NCBI GenBank assembly: GCA_003508835.1
Contig: PUFA01000034.1
Span: forward strand, 1,116,001 to 1,180,000
Source of the DNA: Eonycteris spelaea
Lineage: Eukaryota; Chordata; Mammalia; Chiroptera; Pteropodidae
Length of the DNA stretch: 64,000 nucleotides
Direction: 5' to 3'
This document shows, piece after piece, positions 21,441 to 33,186 of this stretch; the stretch's first letter is position 1; each line of letters opens with the position of its first letter. The position numbers were made by a program, and so were the translations under genes. A model generated the notes under the pieces. That model worked only from the letters and a program-made list of their open reading frames with translations, searched no databases and was not told the origin of the DNA.

Positions 21441-24400
21441 TGAGGCTGTGTGTAGGGAGGCAGCTATGGGAGGGACGGATCCTGCTGCCCGGATGCCGAG
21501 ATCCGGAGAATTCAGGTTTGCATTTCACATGGACACGAAGACCCCGAATGGAAGAGAGTCTTTGTTTTCTTCCAGACCACACCACACCGGGGCCCTGGGC
21601 TGTGTGAACCACGGACCCATGGGAGCAACCAATGTGCGGAGGGTGACTTCTCATTTCACTGTGCCTGGGCGACAGCTCAACCCCCTTCCCCGCGGACGCG
21701 GCTGTGGGGGCTTCACTATTCCTCCAACCCACCCTTGTCAAAACCTCTTTTTTGTATCAAGTAACATTCTTAGGACCTGGATATCTCTGGGAACCGTTAT
21801 TCAGCGTATCATAATGATAGCAGTACGACTAATCAAGGTCAAGCTCAGGCCGATGGGCCCCAGCCAGAGGACGAGAGACACCTGGAGCAGAGCCACCAGC
21901 CCAAAGTTAGGGCTCCCCCTGGCCAACTCACAAACTGAGCAGGGAAGGTGTTGAAACTCGTTCCCCACCGAGATTCAGCCACTATTCACTACACAGCGTT
22001 TTTGTGATACTGGCTGGCTACTCCACATCTGTAAATTTTGTCTCATTTTTCTATCCTTTTTTCTCATTATTCTTACAGTTTCCTTTTCTTACTTAAAACA
22101 AACAAACAAACAAAACCTTGTATTTTATTATATGTATGATAATGAAGCATCTCAAACACTTTTTGGGAAAAAGGTGACGTCTTAAAAGAATACTAATGAA
22201 ATAATCTGGAGAATGCTACTTTTTCCCCTTCGATTTTCATGAGTGGGTCTGATGATTTTTAGAGCGACATCATGTGACAGGTCTTAATATTAGTTTGGAA
22301 TGTAGCCATTAAGAAGAGAAGTCTAAGGGAAAGAAGTCAAATGAGAACAAAGTCGAATCGCCTCGGCAGGGAAAGAGGAAGAATGTGGGACCCGGAAGCC
22401 AGGTGGGCTATTTATTACAAGCAGGTGACGAATCTGAAACTCATGCAAATGAGCTCATGATCAGGTTGACAGTAAGCAATTACTGGCGTGTGCATTTGTC
22501 CTTCCCCCCTCCCCCCAAAGATCCCACGGAGATGTATAGCTATAGATCTCTATCAAGGGCTCTCTTCTGCTTTTATTCTAATTCCTTTTATTGTTTTAAC
22601 ATTCATTTCAGTTCTAAATTCCCCAAAACGGGATCTCAAGGACAGCGTAATAAGATCTTAAGCAGAATTACGTTATAAATTATTACAATTATCTTCAAAT
22701 TTTTCAGACAAAAAAAAAAAGCGAGCACGCTTTAGAATGCTTTTTAGGTATTGTCCCACTTTCTCCCAATTTAATGTTTTACAGCTCTCTGTAAATGGGA
22801 TTAGAACGTGACTAATGCTCAGTGATCTGAGGGCACAGCGACAGTTGGTAAGGATGAACGAAGAAAATCAATCACCACCGATACGGAACCCCGGGGGAAT
22901 CAACGGGAGAAGGAAGCCGCCCGTTTTGGCAGGGAAGAAGGGGAGGCTCCGGCGTTGTGGGCTCCCCCACGCGCTGCAAGCGCCTCCCAGGTCCGGCTGT
23001 TCAGTTTTCGAGGCCACCCGGGAGCCGGTGCCGAGGCGCAGCGCGTGCCTCCTTCGGTCCCCTCCTGCTCTGCAGCGTCGGACCCCGCGGTGACTCACCC
23101 AGCGACGCGGGAACGTGACCTCGGCATCTCGGCCGCCGGCACGGGGCGGCCGTGCCCACTGCGTGTGGACCGGCGACTTTCCTTCCTCTTTCCTTAAGGG
23201 AACCTCGTCCCGTTGTGATTCACAGTCCCAGGCAGGCGCGTTCGTGTCCCGCCCCCAAGCTCCTTCCTCGTCACAGCGGGAAGCTGAGGGCAGCCTGGAT
23301 TTGGGGGTGACTGAGGAATGGCCGGGGGGTGGGGGGAGGGCCACAGAGCATGTGCGGAGAGTTAGATGAAGTTCTCTGACGCAAAGCTGACTTCGGACCC
23401 GGCCTCCCGGTCCTCTGCAGGAGCCTCAGAGAAGCCATGGCTTTATGCGTGACAGTGAAGCCCACCAGCCGGGTGACCGGTGGTGCGGGCGTGAGGCGGG
23501 TCGGTGGGCACATGGTGTCTGGGTCCCCGAGCTGCGGTCAGCAGAACGCGGCAGGGGCACGTGTGTCCGGCCACGTACCGCAGGCCGTGTCCAGTGCACT
23601 GCAGAGCCAGCCGTGGGAGAGGGGGCCCCTGCTTCGGGCTCCCCGAGGTGCAGATCGCTGGGCTACACACGTGTGGGAAGGAACGGAGGGAAGGGGCTGG
23701 TGGCCAGTGAGCTGGGGCTCTAGTGGCCACACCAGCGGAGGGCTGGGCTGGCCGGGGAACAGGACGGCCGACCCCCGTCTTCTCTCTCTCCTCTGGCGAG
23801 CTGACAGGTGCGTGGAGGAGGCTAGGTGAGTGAGCTCTTGGCGCCCTGACCCCTCAGGGACAAGAGGCGGGATTCCTGGGGTGGGGGCAGATGGCCTCCA
23901 GGATGAGGAGACTCGAACCATTTGGTCTGAAGAATGAAGGACCTGACTCGCTGGGGAAGCCCGGCTGAGGCCAAGAACCGCGTCTGTTCCGAAGACCGCG
24001 TCTCAGGCACGCACTGCAAAGCCTTCGGACGCCGTGTGCCTCCCCAACGCGGAGACGTTCTGCGCGTGCCCCACGCAAACCACGGAACGGTTCCGTCAGA
24101 GGAACAGCTTATTCACGTCCTCATCTGTGCAGGGCACAAGCCACACTCGGGGTACGGTGAACGGCCGAGGAGGCCGGGGTGCAGGACGGCACCCCCAACA
24201 CATCACCAGACAGCGGCTGAGGCCCGGGAGGCTCTCCGCATGGCGGGCAGACTCCGCGCTGCGAACATTTATTCGTGATGCCCCCGAATCAACCATTGCT
24301 GCGCTTCCACGGCCAAGTGCAAATATCTGCAAAGTGGTAAAAAAAAAAAAAAAAAAAAGGACTCACTCAACCAGGCACATGACCCCGCTGAGGAGGAGTC

Positions 24401-24459
24401 AGGTGCCAGTCTGCCCCCTCGTTTCGGCTCTTGACCTGCAGACGAAGTCCTTTTGGGGC
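21441..24459. other. Unassigned sequence with CAAA run and A-tails
   Basis: No gene is recognised in 3 kb. A CAAA x4 run lies at 22096-22115, an A12 run near 22708 and an A20-21 run at about 24338-24358. Composition is AT-rich at 22000-22800 and CpG-rich at 22930-23250. The A21 run is preceded by ordinary GC-rich sequence with no SINE body or ORF, so it is not clearly a retroposon tail. Confidence 0.35.
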
Positions 24460-24843
24460 CCGGTGCCACCTTTCTTGCATTTTGGTGGATTTGTTGGTGA
24501 TTTCGCCGTTTAAAGTGGCCCCCCCGCGTTGTGCTGAAATGCCCTCTCGTGTTCCCGAGTGCGGGGGACGACGGGTGTGTTAGATGAGCCTCATTCAGGC
24601 ACGAGTGGCCGTGTGGCTGGCCGTGGAGTCTGTGTTAGTGAGTCAACACGTGTGTTAAATAAGAGGTCTTTAAGCAGAATCACACATAAGGCAAGGTTGT
24701 GTGTTGATCGGTCGACAAATTCGTTGTGACCAGGGTCCCACCGGAACCTAACCCTGTGTTTCCCCTGGGAGCGGTGGCCCTAGTTCATTTCTCATGGTGA
24801 CTTCAGAGACCGTAACTCTTGTGAATCACGAGAATCGACTGTA
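24460..24843 (+). mobile_element. Tigger-type (TcMar) DNA transposon 3' part
   Basis: The sequence matches a familiar nonautonomous Tigger-group element: 'gcattttggtggatttgttggtgatttcgc', 'GTTGTGCTGAAATGCCCTCT', 'aatcacacataaggcaaggttgtgtgttgatcggtcgac', 'GTTGTGACCAGGGTCCCACC', 'cggaacctaaccctgtgtttcccctggg', and the terminus ending CGAGAATCGACTGTA. The final TA fits the TA target of mariner-like elements. The 5' end is not recognisable, so it is probably truncated or eroded. No transposase frame is present. Confidence 0.75.
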
Positions 24844-24849
24844 CATTTA

Positions 24850-25335
24850 TTCTCTCCATTATTCTCTGCGGGTCAGGGGGCCGGGCAGGGCTTAACCGGG
24901 TCCTCCACTCAAGGCCACAGGCAGGTGTCAGCAAAACGGTGCTCCTCTCGGGAGCCTGGCGTCCTCTCCGGGCTCGTGTGGTTGTTGGCAGAATTCAGTC
25001 CCTTGTGGTTACAGAACCGAGGTCCTGTGTTCCCAGAGGGCTGTTAGCAGCGGCTACTCTGGTCCTCTGGTCCTCGGTTCTTCGCCTCTAGGCCGTCTCT
25101 CAGCTTGGCGCTCACTTCCTCAGACCCGCTGGAGAACCTTTTCCTCCCATTGTCTCTGAGGGAGTCTCACAGCGTCACAGGATCATGGGAGTGGCTGTCC
25201 CTCAGGGGAGGGACACATTCTGTTGGTTAGAAGGCAGTCTCCGCTCCCACCCACGCTCCAGGGGAAGGGATTGCACAAGGGCTTGGCTCTTCGGGGGTCA
25301 CGTGAAGATGTGTTTGCTATCGAGGCCTACCGGAA
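24850..25335 (-). mobile_element. ERVL-MaLR/MLT1-like LTR, reverse orientation
   Basis: Landmarks: 'gggtcctccactcaaggcc', 'gtgtggttgttggcagaattcagtccctt' (25 or more bases that almost match the consensus 'caggttgttggcagaattcagttcctt'), 'ggttacagaaccgaggtcc', 'atcatgggagtggctgtccc', 'ctgttggttagaaggcagtc', 'cccacccacgctccaggggaagggattgcacaagg', 'gggtcacgtgaag'. This is the order of a reversed MLT1-class LTR. It begins within a few bases of the Tigger terminus. Confidence 0.7.
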
Positions 25336-25444
25336 TCTTCCAGAAGATTCCATACGAACCGGAGATGGCACTGCTTGCTCAGGAAAGATCTGACGACGGC
25401 TCCGTTCACAGTGATGGAAGATGCCGCATCAAGACAGCTCGTCC

Positions 25445-25565
25445 GTGTGGACGGCGTGCGTGCTGGGACTCCTGGCTCCCGTCCGGCTCTGCCACTGACT
25501 CCGTGCAGCCGACGGCCGGGCCTCTCTGCGGTCAGCTCCGTGAGGTGGGCCGCCGGGTTAGGGAT
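25445..25565 (+). mobile_element. MIR SINE, GC-enriched
   Basis: 'actcctggctcccgtccggctctgccactgactccgtgcagcc' parallels the MIR core 'ctgggttcgaatcccggctctgccacttactagctgtgtgacc'. It is followed by 'gggcctctctgcggtcagctccgtgaggtggg' for 'acctctctgtgcctcagtttcctcatctgtaaaatggg'. Nearly all differences add G or C. Confidence 0.55.
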
Positions 25566-27190
25566 CCATGAACGAGTGCGTTCCGGACCTTTTTAAATGA
25601 TTAAAGTGGTGACTTCGAAGGCTCGCGGTCGGTTTACAAATCATTGGAACTGTGGGGTGAGAGCCCAGGAGGCCCTACTCTGCCCCATTTCACTTTTATT
25701 AAGAATTCTTCCAGGGGCCCCTGTTCCTCGGTGTGATTTCGGTGGGCTGCACACGGAAGGGCCCAGAATTACAGAGAGAATCATATTCGCCTTCAGCTAG
25801 GTCTCCTCCAGCCGCGCCGAGCCCACAATGTACACAGCACCGCCTGACAGACGCACAGACGAGGTGCTCAGAGGGGTCTGTCTGCGTCTGGAGACTGGGG
25901 TTCCACAAGAGCTGGGGAGAAGGGGGGGTGCAGGGCACCCAAACTGTTCAGTCGTGGGTCTGCCTGTCATCATGGGTCACTCCCAGACACCATGATGGTT
26001 TCCCTAATAGCCGAGGGTCCGCACGGAGCTGCTGAGATGGCCCACAGCTACCTGAGCTTCCCTGCCCTGGCCTGGAAATACGAACAGAAATTGGGTTTGG
26101 GGGTGTCTTTCGTGTGCAGTAGTGTGTGTGTGGCCTGATTAAGGTCCATTTCAGAGGCACACACAGCGATAGAGCTCTTTCCGGAGCAGAATGCCTCACA
26201 GACTGCAGCCCTTTCGTTGGGAGACGGCTTTGTTTCTCTTTTATTTGGAGCTCAAAAGCCATCAGCCATGGGAGCTGCTGCTCCTTCAGGGGGCGTTCGG
26301 ACTGGGCTGCAGATGGCCGGACAAAGACCGGCCCTTGTGCTCGGGCCGAGTTTGCCCGGGCCTTGCTCTGACAGAGCGCCTTTCACTAACATTTGCTTTT
26401 TCAAAGCCGTCTCTCCTGAACAAAGGCTTCTTTCTGGATAAATGACTCCTAGTAACCGCCCCTTCCTTTTTTTTCCCTGTAAGGGTATTATTTGTTTCTA
26501 ACCCTGTAGAGAAACATATTCCTAATCCCACATTCACTGGAGAGGAGGTGCGCTGTGCCTGATCCGACAGGTCCCGCCCCGCAGACTCAACGCTAGTTCT
26601 GGAGGACGAAGAGGCTGAGTTAGGGCATCTCCACGCTCCTTTCTTCTCTCTCCTGAAACGCTTACGCAGGGTCCGGGACGGCAGAGCCACCGTGCTGTGC
26701 CTGGGCTCCAGCACTCCGTGTCGCGAGATGTGCCCACTCGACATCCGGCTTCCTGGGCCCCAGCTGACCGACGGGACCAGAGTCTGGGGGGGGGGTGGAG
26801 CCTGAGAATCTGTCTTTCGAGGCGCCCTCCCAGGGGCTCCCCGCCTGCAGTCAGGTGTTTCCACGTGGCAGTGTGAGCGAGCCGTCCGGGACAGCAGGAG
26901 GAGACGCCGCTGATTCTGCTGGCCCAACAGCCTCCGCCTTTTCTTTCAGACGCAGGTGTCTTCGTATTTGGCTCAGGAAGAAAACGCAGCAAACGGCTGT
27001 GAGGTTCTGCCTGCGGTGCCGGCCTCCCCTATCCCCACCTCCTATCCGGGCTGCACCCTCGGCACGCGCCAGCACAGGTTTAGAAGGTGCTGACTGCTAA
27101 AACCGTGCCCGCGGCGGGAAGCAGGACCCTTTACCAACGCAGGCCGCCCGTCTGCACTCTGACGGCTCCCTCCCTTTGGCTGGGCCACCC
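25566..27190. other. Unassigned sequence
   Basis: No gene or repeat is recognised. A G10 run lies near 26788-26797. The 213-codon minus-strand frame at 26286-26927 overlaps other frames, is Arg/Ser/Pro-rich and has no domain. Confidence 0.3.
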
Positions 27191-27240
27191 GACGGAGGCT
27201 GAACGTCGTCGTTATGACGGAGGCTGAACGTCGTCGTTAT
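27191..27240 (+). repeat. Perfect 25-bp tandem duplication
   Basis: The unit beginning GACGGAGGCTGAACG and ending GTCGTTAT occurs at 27191-27215 and again, without any difference, at 27216-27240. Identity of both copies points to a recent event. Confidence 0.95.
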
Positions 27241-28751
27241 CAAGTCGTCTTGTTCCCTTTGGGGCTGGAGGGCAGCCCACCTACGCGTCTGCCTGGCTTT
27301 CACCTGTGAGGACGCACACCGTAACTCCAGCGGGAACGTGACCGGTGTCGCTTAGGCCTGCTCTGGGGACTGGGGGAGGAGCGACGGGCACCCTGCCTGG
27401 GGAACTGAAGGAAGTCCTTCTCCGCTTCTCCGTCCTGAAGCTCCTTCTCACCGGAGACGCCTGGTTTTCACCCACTTTGATTCACAGAAGAGTCTTCATT
27501 ACGGAGGGAAAAGAAACAGCGAGAGTTCGCCTGCGACCCCTCACCTGATGGACTAAGGAGTGGTCCGCGCTGGAAGGGTTGGAAGGTGGGGTGCAGCTCC
27601 CTCCTCTCGAGCTGTCCAGATGTGGGGGGCCTCGCCCCCAGGGGCCTCAGGACTTCATGAGCACATCGGCAACCCCCGGAGGCATCTCACGGAGACCTCC
27701 GTGTGGTGCCCACTCTCATGACCGGGGTCGTCACTCTGAGGTGTCGAATCTCCCGGACCACGGGGTGGTGATTTCTGTGCTTTGTCCCAATGCGGGGTGG
27801 GGACAAATGCCGCCTTGTGTGCTGCGGTGTGTTAGATTTGCTTCCTGGTCGTGTTTGTCTGATGCGTTCTGTGTTTTTGTTTGTTTTTGTTTTTTTTGTC
27901 CCTGTGAGTATGGCTCAGAATGGCGAGGAGTGAACAGAAACCATCTGGAAACCCGGGTTAGGCAAGCTCACTGACATGCAAAGCCCTCGGCTTCTCCAGA
28001 AGAGTCTGCACAGTCTCAGAAAATGCGCTTGGAACGTGCTTTGGCCTCGCCCAGTTGAAATCTTCAATTCAGCGTCTCTTTTTATGATGAAGCCTTTGAG
28101 TTGCCAGAGAAAAGCACCCTCACGGCTTCGGAAGGGACCTTCCTGAGACGGCTCCCTCGTCCTCGTGCTCAGAAAGAAGTGGACAGCCGGGGGGCGGGGG
28201 GCGCTAGCCGCCTCACTCCGGGCTGCGGTGGGGACTTCTCCTCTGGGGGAAGGGATCAGAGCTGGCATTTGTGGGGAAGGAGGTGAGGTCATGAGACACT
28301 ATTGAGCCAGTGGACCCAGAACCCCCCTGATTCTGTCTCAGCCTGCCTCCCCTCCCCGTGAGGTGTGTGACAGAGGCGTGTGCCCCTAGCTGGACCTCCA
28401 GCATGGTCTTAGGAACGGAGAAAGTCTTGAGCACGTGGTGAACCGACCATAGCCCCAAAGATCAGGCCAGAGAAACCAGGTCATCTTGAGGCTGAGATGC
28501 ATTTGGCCCTGGGTGTCCTTTGCAAGCCACCCAAAGACCAAGGATGCTCACGTGTAAACCTCTAACCTCAGCCACAGGAGGAGAAAAAGACAGGGGGAGA
28601 TTCGAGCAGCCTAAGGGAGGGGGTCTGGGAGCACAGCCCAAGGAAAACTTCCCAGCGGGAAAACCCACACCCTCTGCCGGACCTTCAGGGTCTTGGTTTG
28701 GAGGTTGACCAGTCCCCCGGATGTCACACTCCCCCACAGGAAGTCTTAGCC
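27241..28751. other. Unassigned sequence
   Basis: No gene or repeat is recognised. It contains a TTTG-rich run near 27876-27896. Open frames up to 131 codons have no domain. Confidence 0.3.
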
Positions 28752-28917
28752 TTCAGCACATGGGCCAGCGCACTCTCTGTCAGGGGCCAGAAGCCCTGCT
28801 CGACTTTGCCACTGCAGCAGGAAAGCAGCGATGTGCAGCTTTGTTCCAATAAAACTTTATTTATAGAAATAGGCACTCGGTCAGATTTAGCCTGGGGGCC
28901 TTTGCTGACCTCTGCTT
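28752..28917 (+). mobile_element. MER20 (hAT-Charlie) nonautonomous DNA transposon
   Basis: The 3' half is diagnostic: TTTGTTCCAATAAAACTTTA then 'tttatagaaataggcactcggtcagatttagcctgggggcc' and 'tttgctgacctctgc'. It parallels MER20 'tgttccaataaaactttatttacaaaaacaggcggcgggccggatttggcccgcgggcc...gtttgccgacccctg'. The 5' half ('ctctgtcaggggccaga') fits the MER20 start. It is full-length-like, about 165 bp, with no coding capacity. Confidence 0.8.
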
Positions 28918-30210
28918 TAGTGCTGAGAGCATCAGCCCAGGGGCTGGGACCCTTCCCGCCTGGTCCTGCCAGACCACATCCCCGCCCCGTGGCGGCTCTC
29001 CCTTCTGAATGAGGTCCTTGGCCTTGGCCTCTGCTCTCCCGTCCAGGACAGTGGGGGTCGGGCTGTGGGGGGCGTTTTTCCAGGAACGGACTGACGTGGA
29101 CATGCGGAAGGCTCAGGTGCTCTTCGCTGGAGGAAACCACAAGCTAGGACCCCCGGGCCATGCTGGCCGTCATGCCGTCCGCCAGGTCCAGGAGCCTGGG
29201 GACAGGGAGCTGTCATCAGAGCACGTGTACACAGGGTGGGGGCGTGGGGACCGTGGGCAGTCAGGGGCCTGGCTGCGGTTGCTCCCGAAGCCCAGCTTGA
29301 CTTCATTCTGTGAGACAGCTCAGCTTCCTCCTCATAAATTCCCCTTTCTGCTCCAACTAGAATGAACCAAATTTACGTGAGTTGTGACCCAAAGAATCCT
29401 CATGGACTCCATAGCTCATACACATGCCGTGGGACACAATTATCCCCAAGAACCAGGAGCAAAGCTTCTCCCAGGCCCCCGGGAAGGCGCTGGGTGCTCT
29501 TCTCTCTTCCTTATAAGCGCCTTGATCCTGGGGCGTTTTCTGGGCGCCCTCCTTATCCACGGGGGTCCAACTCCCATCTCAGAGCTACCACCAGACGCTC
29601 TGGCTGGCCGATTCCGGGTGGCGGGCACAGTGGCCATCGTGTTCCCTGCTCGAAACCAGAACACTAACGAGTGATGATGTCCCCAGCCTCGAGGAGACCA
29701 GTCGTTCCTCAGGACTGAAAATATCCAAACGAAGCCCACTGGGGGAGCATCCTGCCTGAGGGGCGGGCCCCCCTGCACGCACTGGGTTTCCTGAGGGGCT
29801 TGGCAGAGGTCGGGCTTGGCAGAGGTCGGGCTTCGGGCTGCAGCCTGGAGCAGGAAGGACTCAGCAGGCACCGCGGGTTCCGAGTGGGGCGATCCGTGTC
29901 CTGTCACACGTTTGTCCCTCCTGGCCGGCCCTCACTGCCAGCTACGTCGGTCCCCTGGGCAAAGGGAGCCGTGACGTGTGCGAGGGAGACGCGGGGCTCC
30001 CTGGCCCTCCGGGGCGGAGGTGTGCCACCTGCCGCACGCGAGAACCAGGAGAGAACTCCAAGCCTTGTCCTCGGTGTTTGGGGACCCGGAGGCCCAGGCG
30101 AGGGGCCCTCACTCGGCCCCTCTGTCTCGGAAGTTGGGGGGCGGGGGCCATGCCCATCCCGTGCCCTCGGCCGGGCTCGGGCAGAGTGGGGGCGGAGTGC
30201 TGTCTGTTTC
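28918..30210. other. Unassigned sequence
   Basis: No gene is recognised. A 16-bp unit (GGGCTTGGCAGAGGTC) is repeated in tandem at 29796-29811 and 29812-29827. The segment 29325-29410 faintly resembles an LTR 3' end but is too weak to assign. CpG is dense from 29930. Confidence 0.3.
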
Positions 30211-30236
30211 TCAAAACTTCAGCCCTGAAGTTTTGA
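30211..30236. repeat. Short perfect inverted repeat
   Basis: TCAAAACTTCAG, a CC spacer, then CTGAAGTTTTGA: 12-base arms with a 2-base loop. It lies alone in GC-rich DNA. It is not followed by a T-run on either strand and is not a terminator. Confidence 0.9.
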
Positions 30237-31002
30237 TAGAAATGAGGTCACCAGCCTGGCACAGACGCGTCTTTGTTCGTGTGAGGGCCCCGGGGAGGAA
30301 GCCCGACAAGGAGCTCTCCCACGCTGGACGGCGTCGCGTCTTTGTGACGTGGGTTTGGTTATCAGGGCTCCGAGGGGGGAGGCTGGGCGGGACCCGGACG
30401 CCAGTTTGCCCCAAACCTTGAAGAAAACCGTCACGTGTGCCTCGGAACCGGCCGTTTCTGCGTTCCCCCGATGACAACTGGGAGACGAAAGGCCGCTGAG
30501 CAGGAGGCCGAAGTGAGCCGGCCGCGGGGCCGCCCGGACGATGCCGCTTCTGTGGCGATGGCTCACGTGGGCTTCGCCGCATCAGCCAGCGCCATCAGCG
30601 TTTCCGCGGGGCGCCTCCGCGTCGAAGGGACTTGTGAGAATGAGATGTGCGCGAGGTTCGGGGCTGGGCGCGGCGGTGTGGGGCCTCCGCAGGTGGCGGC
30701 TCCGTCCCCAAAGCCGTCTCTGGGGCCGGGGCGGGCAGTTTAACAGCCTCCGCTGCCCACAAAGATGCGTAATGTTAATGAAAGGCAAGCAGAGGTTAAA
30801 ACACACCTGCTTTACGGGATGTACGCTCAAGACCAAGTTGTTTAACTTTCCGAAAGAGCTGAAGGCCACCCGAAGAGGTCCTCGGTTAGGAAGGGCCCTA
30901 ACGGAAGACCTCCTGAGTGGATGACATCCCCCCGGTCCGCCTGCTCCTGCCTCTGCTTGCCGCCCCTCAGAGCTGGGCTCTCACGGCGACCCCACCCCCC
31001 GG
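30237..31002. other. Unassigned CpG-rich sequence
   Basis: CpG is dense at about 30430-30720. No exon or repeat is recognised. Frames of 120-130 codons on both strands overlap and lack domains. Confidence 0.3.
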
Positions 31003-31075
31003 GCACACGCATGCACGCACACACACGCACATGCACACGCATGCACGCACACACCCGCACATGCACACGCACACC
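31003..31075 (+). repeat. 30-bp minisatellite of CA/CG alternation
   Basis: A 30-base unit beginning GCACACGCATGCACGCACAC occurs at 31003-31032 and 31033-31062 with one A/C difference, followed by a partial third copy. Almost every step alternates purine and pyrimidine. Confidence 0.9.
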
Positions 31076-31834
31076 AGGACTTGAGTGGAGAGGAATTCTC
31101 TCCAGGGGACATGGACGTCCGCCCGTCACCTGTCAATCTTGTTGCTTATCCTTTCTTCCTAGAAGGTGTTGGCCTTGCAGCGTGTGACAAAGAGTGAGAG
31201 AATCAGTTCCCAGCAAAAACAAAACACAAGGTATCGAGGAGACTGACTCCCTTTGAGATCAAAACGTGAGCTGCGGGGGTCAGCTGGGCGGTGGCTCGCT
31301 CCGGGTACCGACGGGGACAGCCACACTGTCACCAGTGGCATTTATCGAAGGTCTCCTGTGAGCGAGACACTGGGCACGGGACACTAGCACGTGGATGTGT
31401 GTGTCTGAGTCTCTCGGAGGGGCGCCTCTCTGGGCTTCTGGTTGGCTGAGCCCCGGGAGAGTGTCGTCTCTCACTGCACAGAGCCGCCCCTTCCGCCACA
31501 CCAGGCTTCTCTCTGGTCCCGCCGCTGTCGCTGGGCCCCAACTCTTGCCTTCGTGTCCACTGGGGCAGGCCAGAGTCGCCAGGACTGAGGTCTGTGTCCT
31601 CAGTCTCCCTGGTTCTGGAGCCCAGTGACATTCCCGCTGCCGCACGCCCGCCCCCATCCCTCCGCCCGCGTCCCGTCGTCAGACTCCCCCGAGGCGCCCC
31701 TGAGCTCGCACACGGCCCCCGGGGACTGCTGCCTGTGCTCCTTGGGGTGCTGGCTTGACACCGACTTGTTTTTCATTCTCGACCTTGTGAGTACTAACCC
31801 GTCCTCCTAATAATAACAGAATGATAACGAGCAC
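31076..31834. other. Unassigned sequence, possible MIR trace
   Basis: 31325-31385 ('gtggcatttatcgaaggtctcctgtgagcgagacactggg') resembles the reversed MIR 3' part ('taacatttattgagcacttactatgtgccaggcactg') but is short. The remainder is unassigned and GC-rich. Confidence 0.35.
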
Positions 31835-32035
31835 AGATGAGGGATTATTGCTCACCACACACTGGGCGGATTGTCTCTCTCTGTCAATGAATGGCCTCAT
31901 TTAGTCCCTTTAAGAGACCGTTTATCCCCACTTAGCGGAGGAGGGAGCTGGGCTTGCTTGTTTACTTTGCCGAGGCCACACAGCTAGAAAGTGGCTGAAT
32001 GCGAATCCAGATCCGTGTGTCCTGGACTCTGGGTG
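31835..32035 (-). mobile_element. MIR SINE, reverse orientation
   Basis: Reversed MIR landmarks in order: 'gaatggcctcatttagtccc', 'gtttatccccacttagcggaggagggagctggg' (consensus 'tatccccattttacagatgaggaaactga'), 'tttgccgaggccacacagctagaaagtggctgaatgcgaatccag' (consensus 'ttgcccaaggtcacacagctagtaagtggcagagccgggattcgaacccag'). The best-preserved MIR of the window. Confidence 0.85.
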
Positions 32036-33136
32036 GGCATCCCCGAGGCCCAGGTCCGACAGTCACGGACAACGGCGTAAGGTTTCTGCGCTCTTTACTT
32101 CTGAATGTCTTCTGAATCGCACACTTCAGCGACTCGTCCTAAAGGCAGAGGAGGGTGACGAGGCGCAGGCCCGGGTCCGCCGAGAGCGGGCTCCGGTCTC
32201 GCGGGGTCCTCTGCGGGACTCGTGCTCCCCACAGCACGTCTGGTCGCTGCGGCAGCGGGAAGAAGACTTCCTGGAAATCGCGAGCAGGATCTGGATGCTG
32301 GCAGGTGTTGCTCACTTCCCTGCGACTTCGCCGGCCCACTGGGCCCTCTCTGCGCCCCTGTGGAAGACACGAGGAAATATGTTATCTGGAATAGTCTCCG
32401 GTCAGCTGGAGCCAGACTCTCAGCGACTGAAAGCAAATTCCTGGATTCCTCGGGCAGGACTGGCTGCTTCCAGTCGGCTCGTAGTTTTTCTGGGACGTAA
32501 TTTTGCAGGGATTGGGATTAATTTAAAAAAGAAATGAATGAGACAAAAACAATTTCCTTAAAGGATTTTATAATAATCTTATTAAGGGGGTTAAGACATC
32601 TTCAAATACCAGCGAAAAAGAAGTGCTTTTACTTTGCAAAACAGCAAATGAAAGTCTGATGATGTAAGTACTGGGAATCTTCCAGACGTTCCGGATGTGT
32701 GACGGGCCCCTGGGTCCCTGCTGGGAAGAGGTGCCTTGACCACAGGTGCCAGGCCAGTGGGATCCGAAGCGGAGCTCGCAGAGGGCCTGCAGTGCTGAAG
32801 GGGACGCACCTGTCCATCCTCTTAAAAGCACCCACCTCCCAGAGAAGCTGTGCATCCTGCCACGGCCCACGGCCGACCTGCAGCCACCCCCCTGTCCCCT
32901 CGTCTGCCGGTGGATCCCTTGGTCTAGCATCTGCTGCCCGACTTTCCCCCTGGTGGTCGCTGAGACATTGGCTCTGCTCCTCTGTGGTGTGGTCCTCGGG
33001 TTTCGGTTTGCTGTGTCCCCCAACTTGGGTCCCGCCGGGCCATGCCTGGGGCCAGCCCCGGGGCACCTATCGCCGGTACGTGCAGGGTGGGCGGAGGCTG
33101 TGGTTGGTCTTCCTGGGTGGGAATCGGGGGTCTCGG
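32036..33136. other. Unassigned sequence
   Basis: GC-rich with an AT-rich pocket at 32510-32660. Open frames of about 150 codons on both strands between 32568 and 33202 overlap one another and show no domain. No repeat is recognised. Confidence 0.3.
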
Positions 33137-33186
33137 TCAGGAACAGATCAAGCTCATTGGATCAGGAACAGATCAAGCTCATTGGA
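33137..33186 (+). repeat. Perfect 25-bp tandem duplication
   Basis: The unit TCAGGAACAGATCAAGCTCA plus TTGGA occurs at 33137-33161 and 33162-33186 without difference. It has the same length as the unrelated duplication at 27191-27240. Confidence 0.95.

Noticed and set aside
24338..24358. A21 run as the tail of a SINE or processed gene
   Set aside because: No Pol III box pair, coding match or polyadenylation signal precedes it, and no flanking duplication is visible.
25550..25565. Telomere-like GGTTAGGG
   Set aside because: A single occurrence, not an array; it gives no evidence of a chromosome end.
30211..30236. Inverted repeat as a transcription terminator
   Set aside because: No T-run follows, and stem-loop terminators of the bacterial type do not apply to this mammalian DNA.
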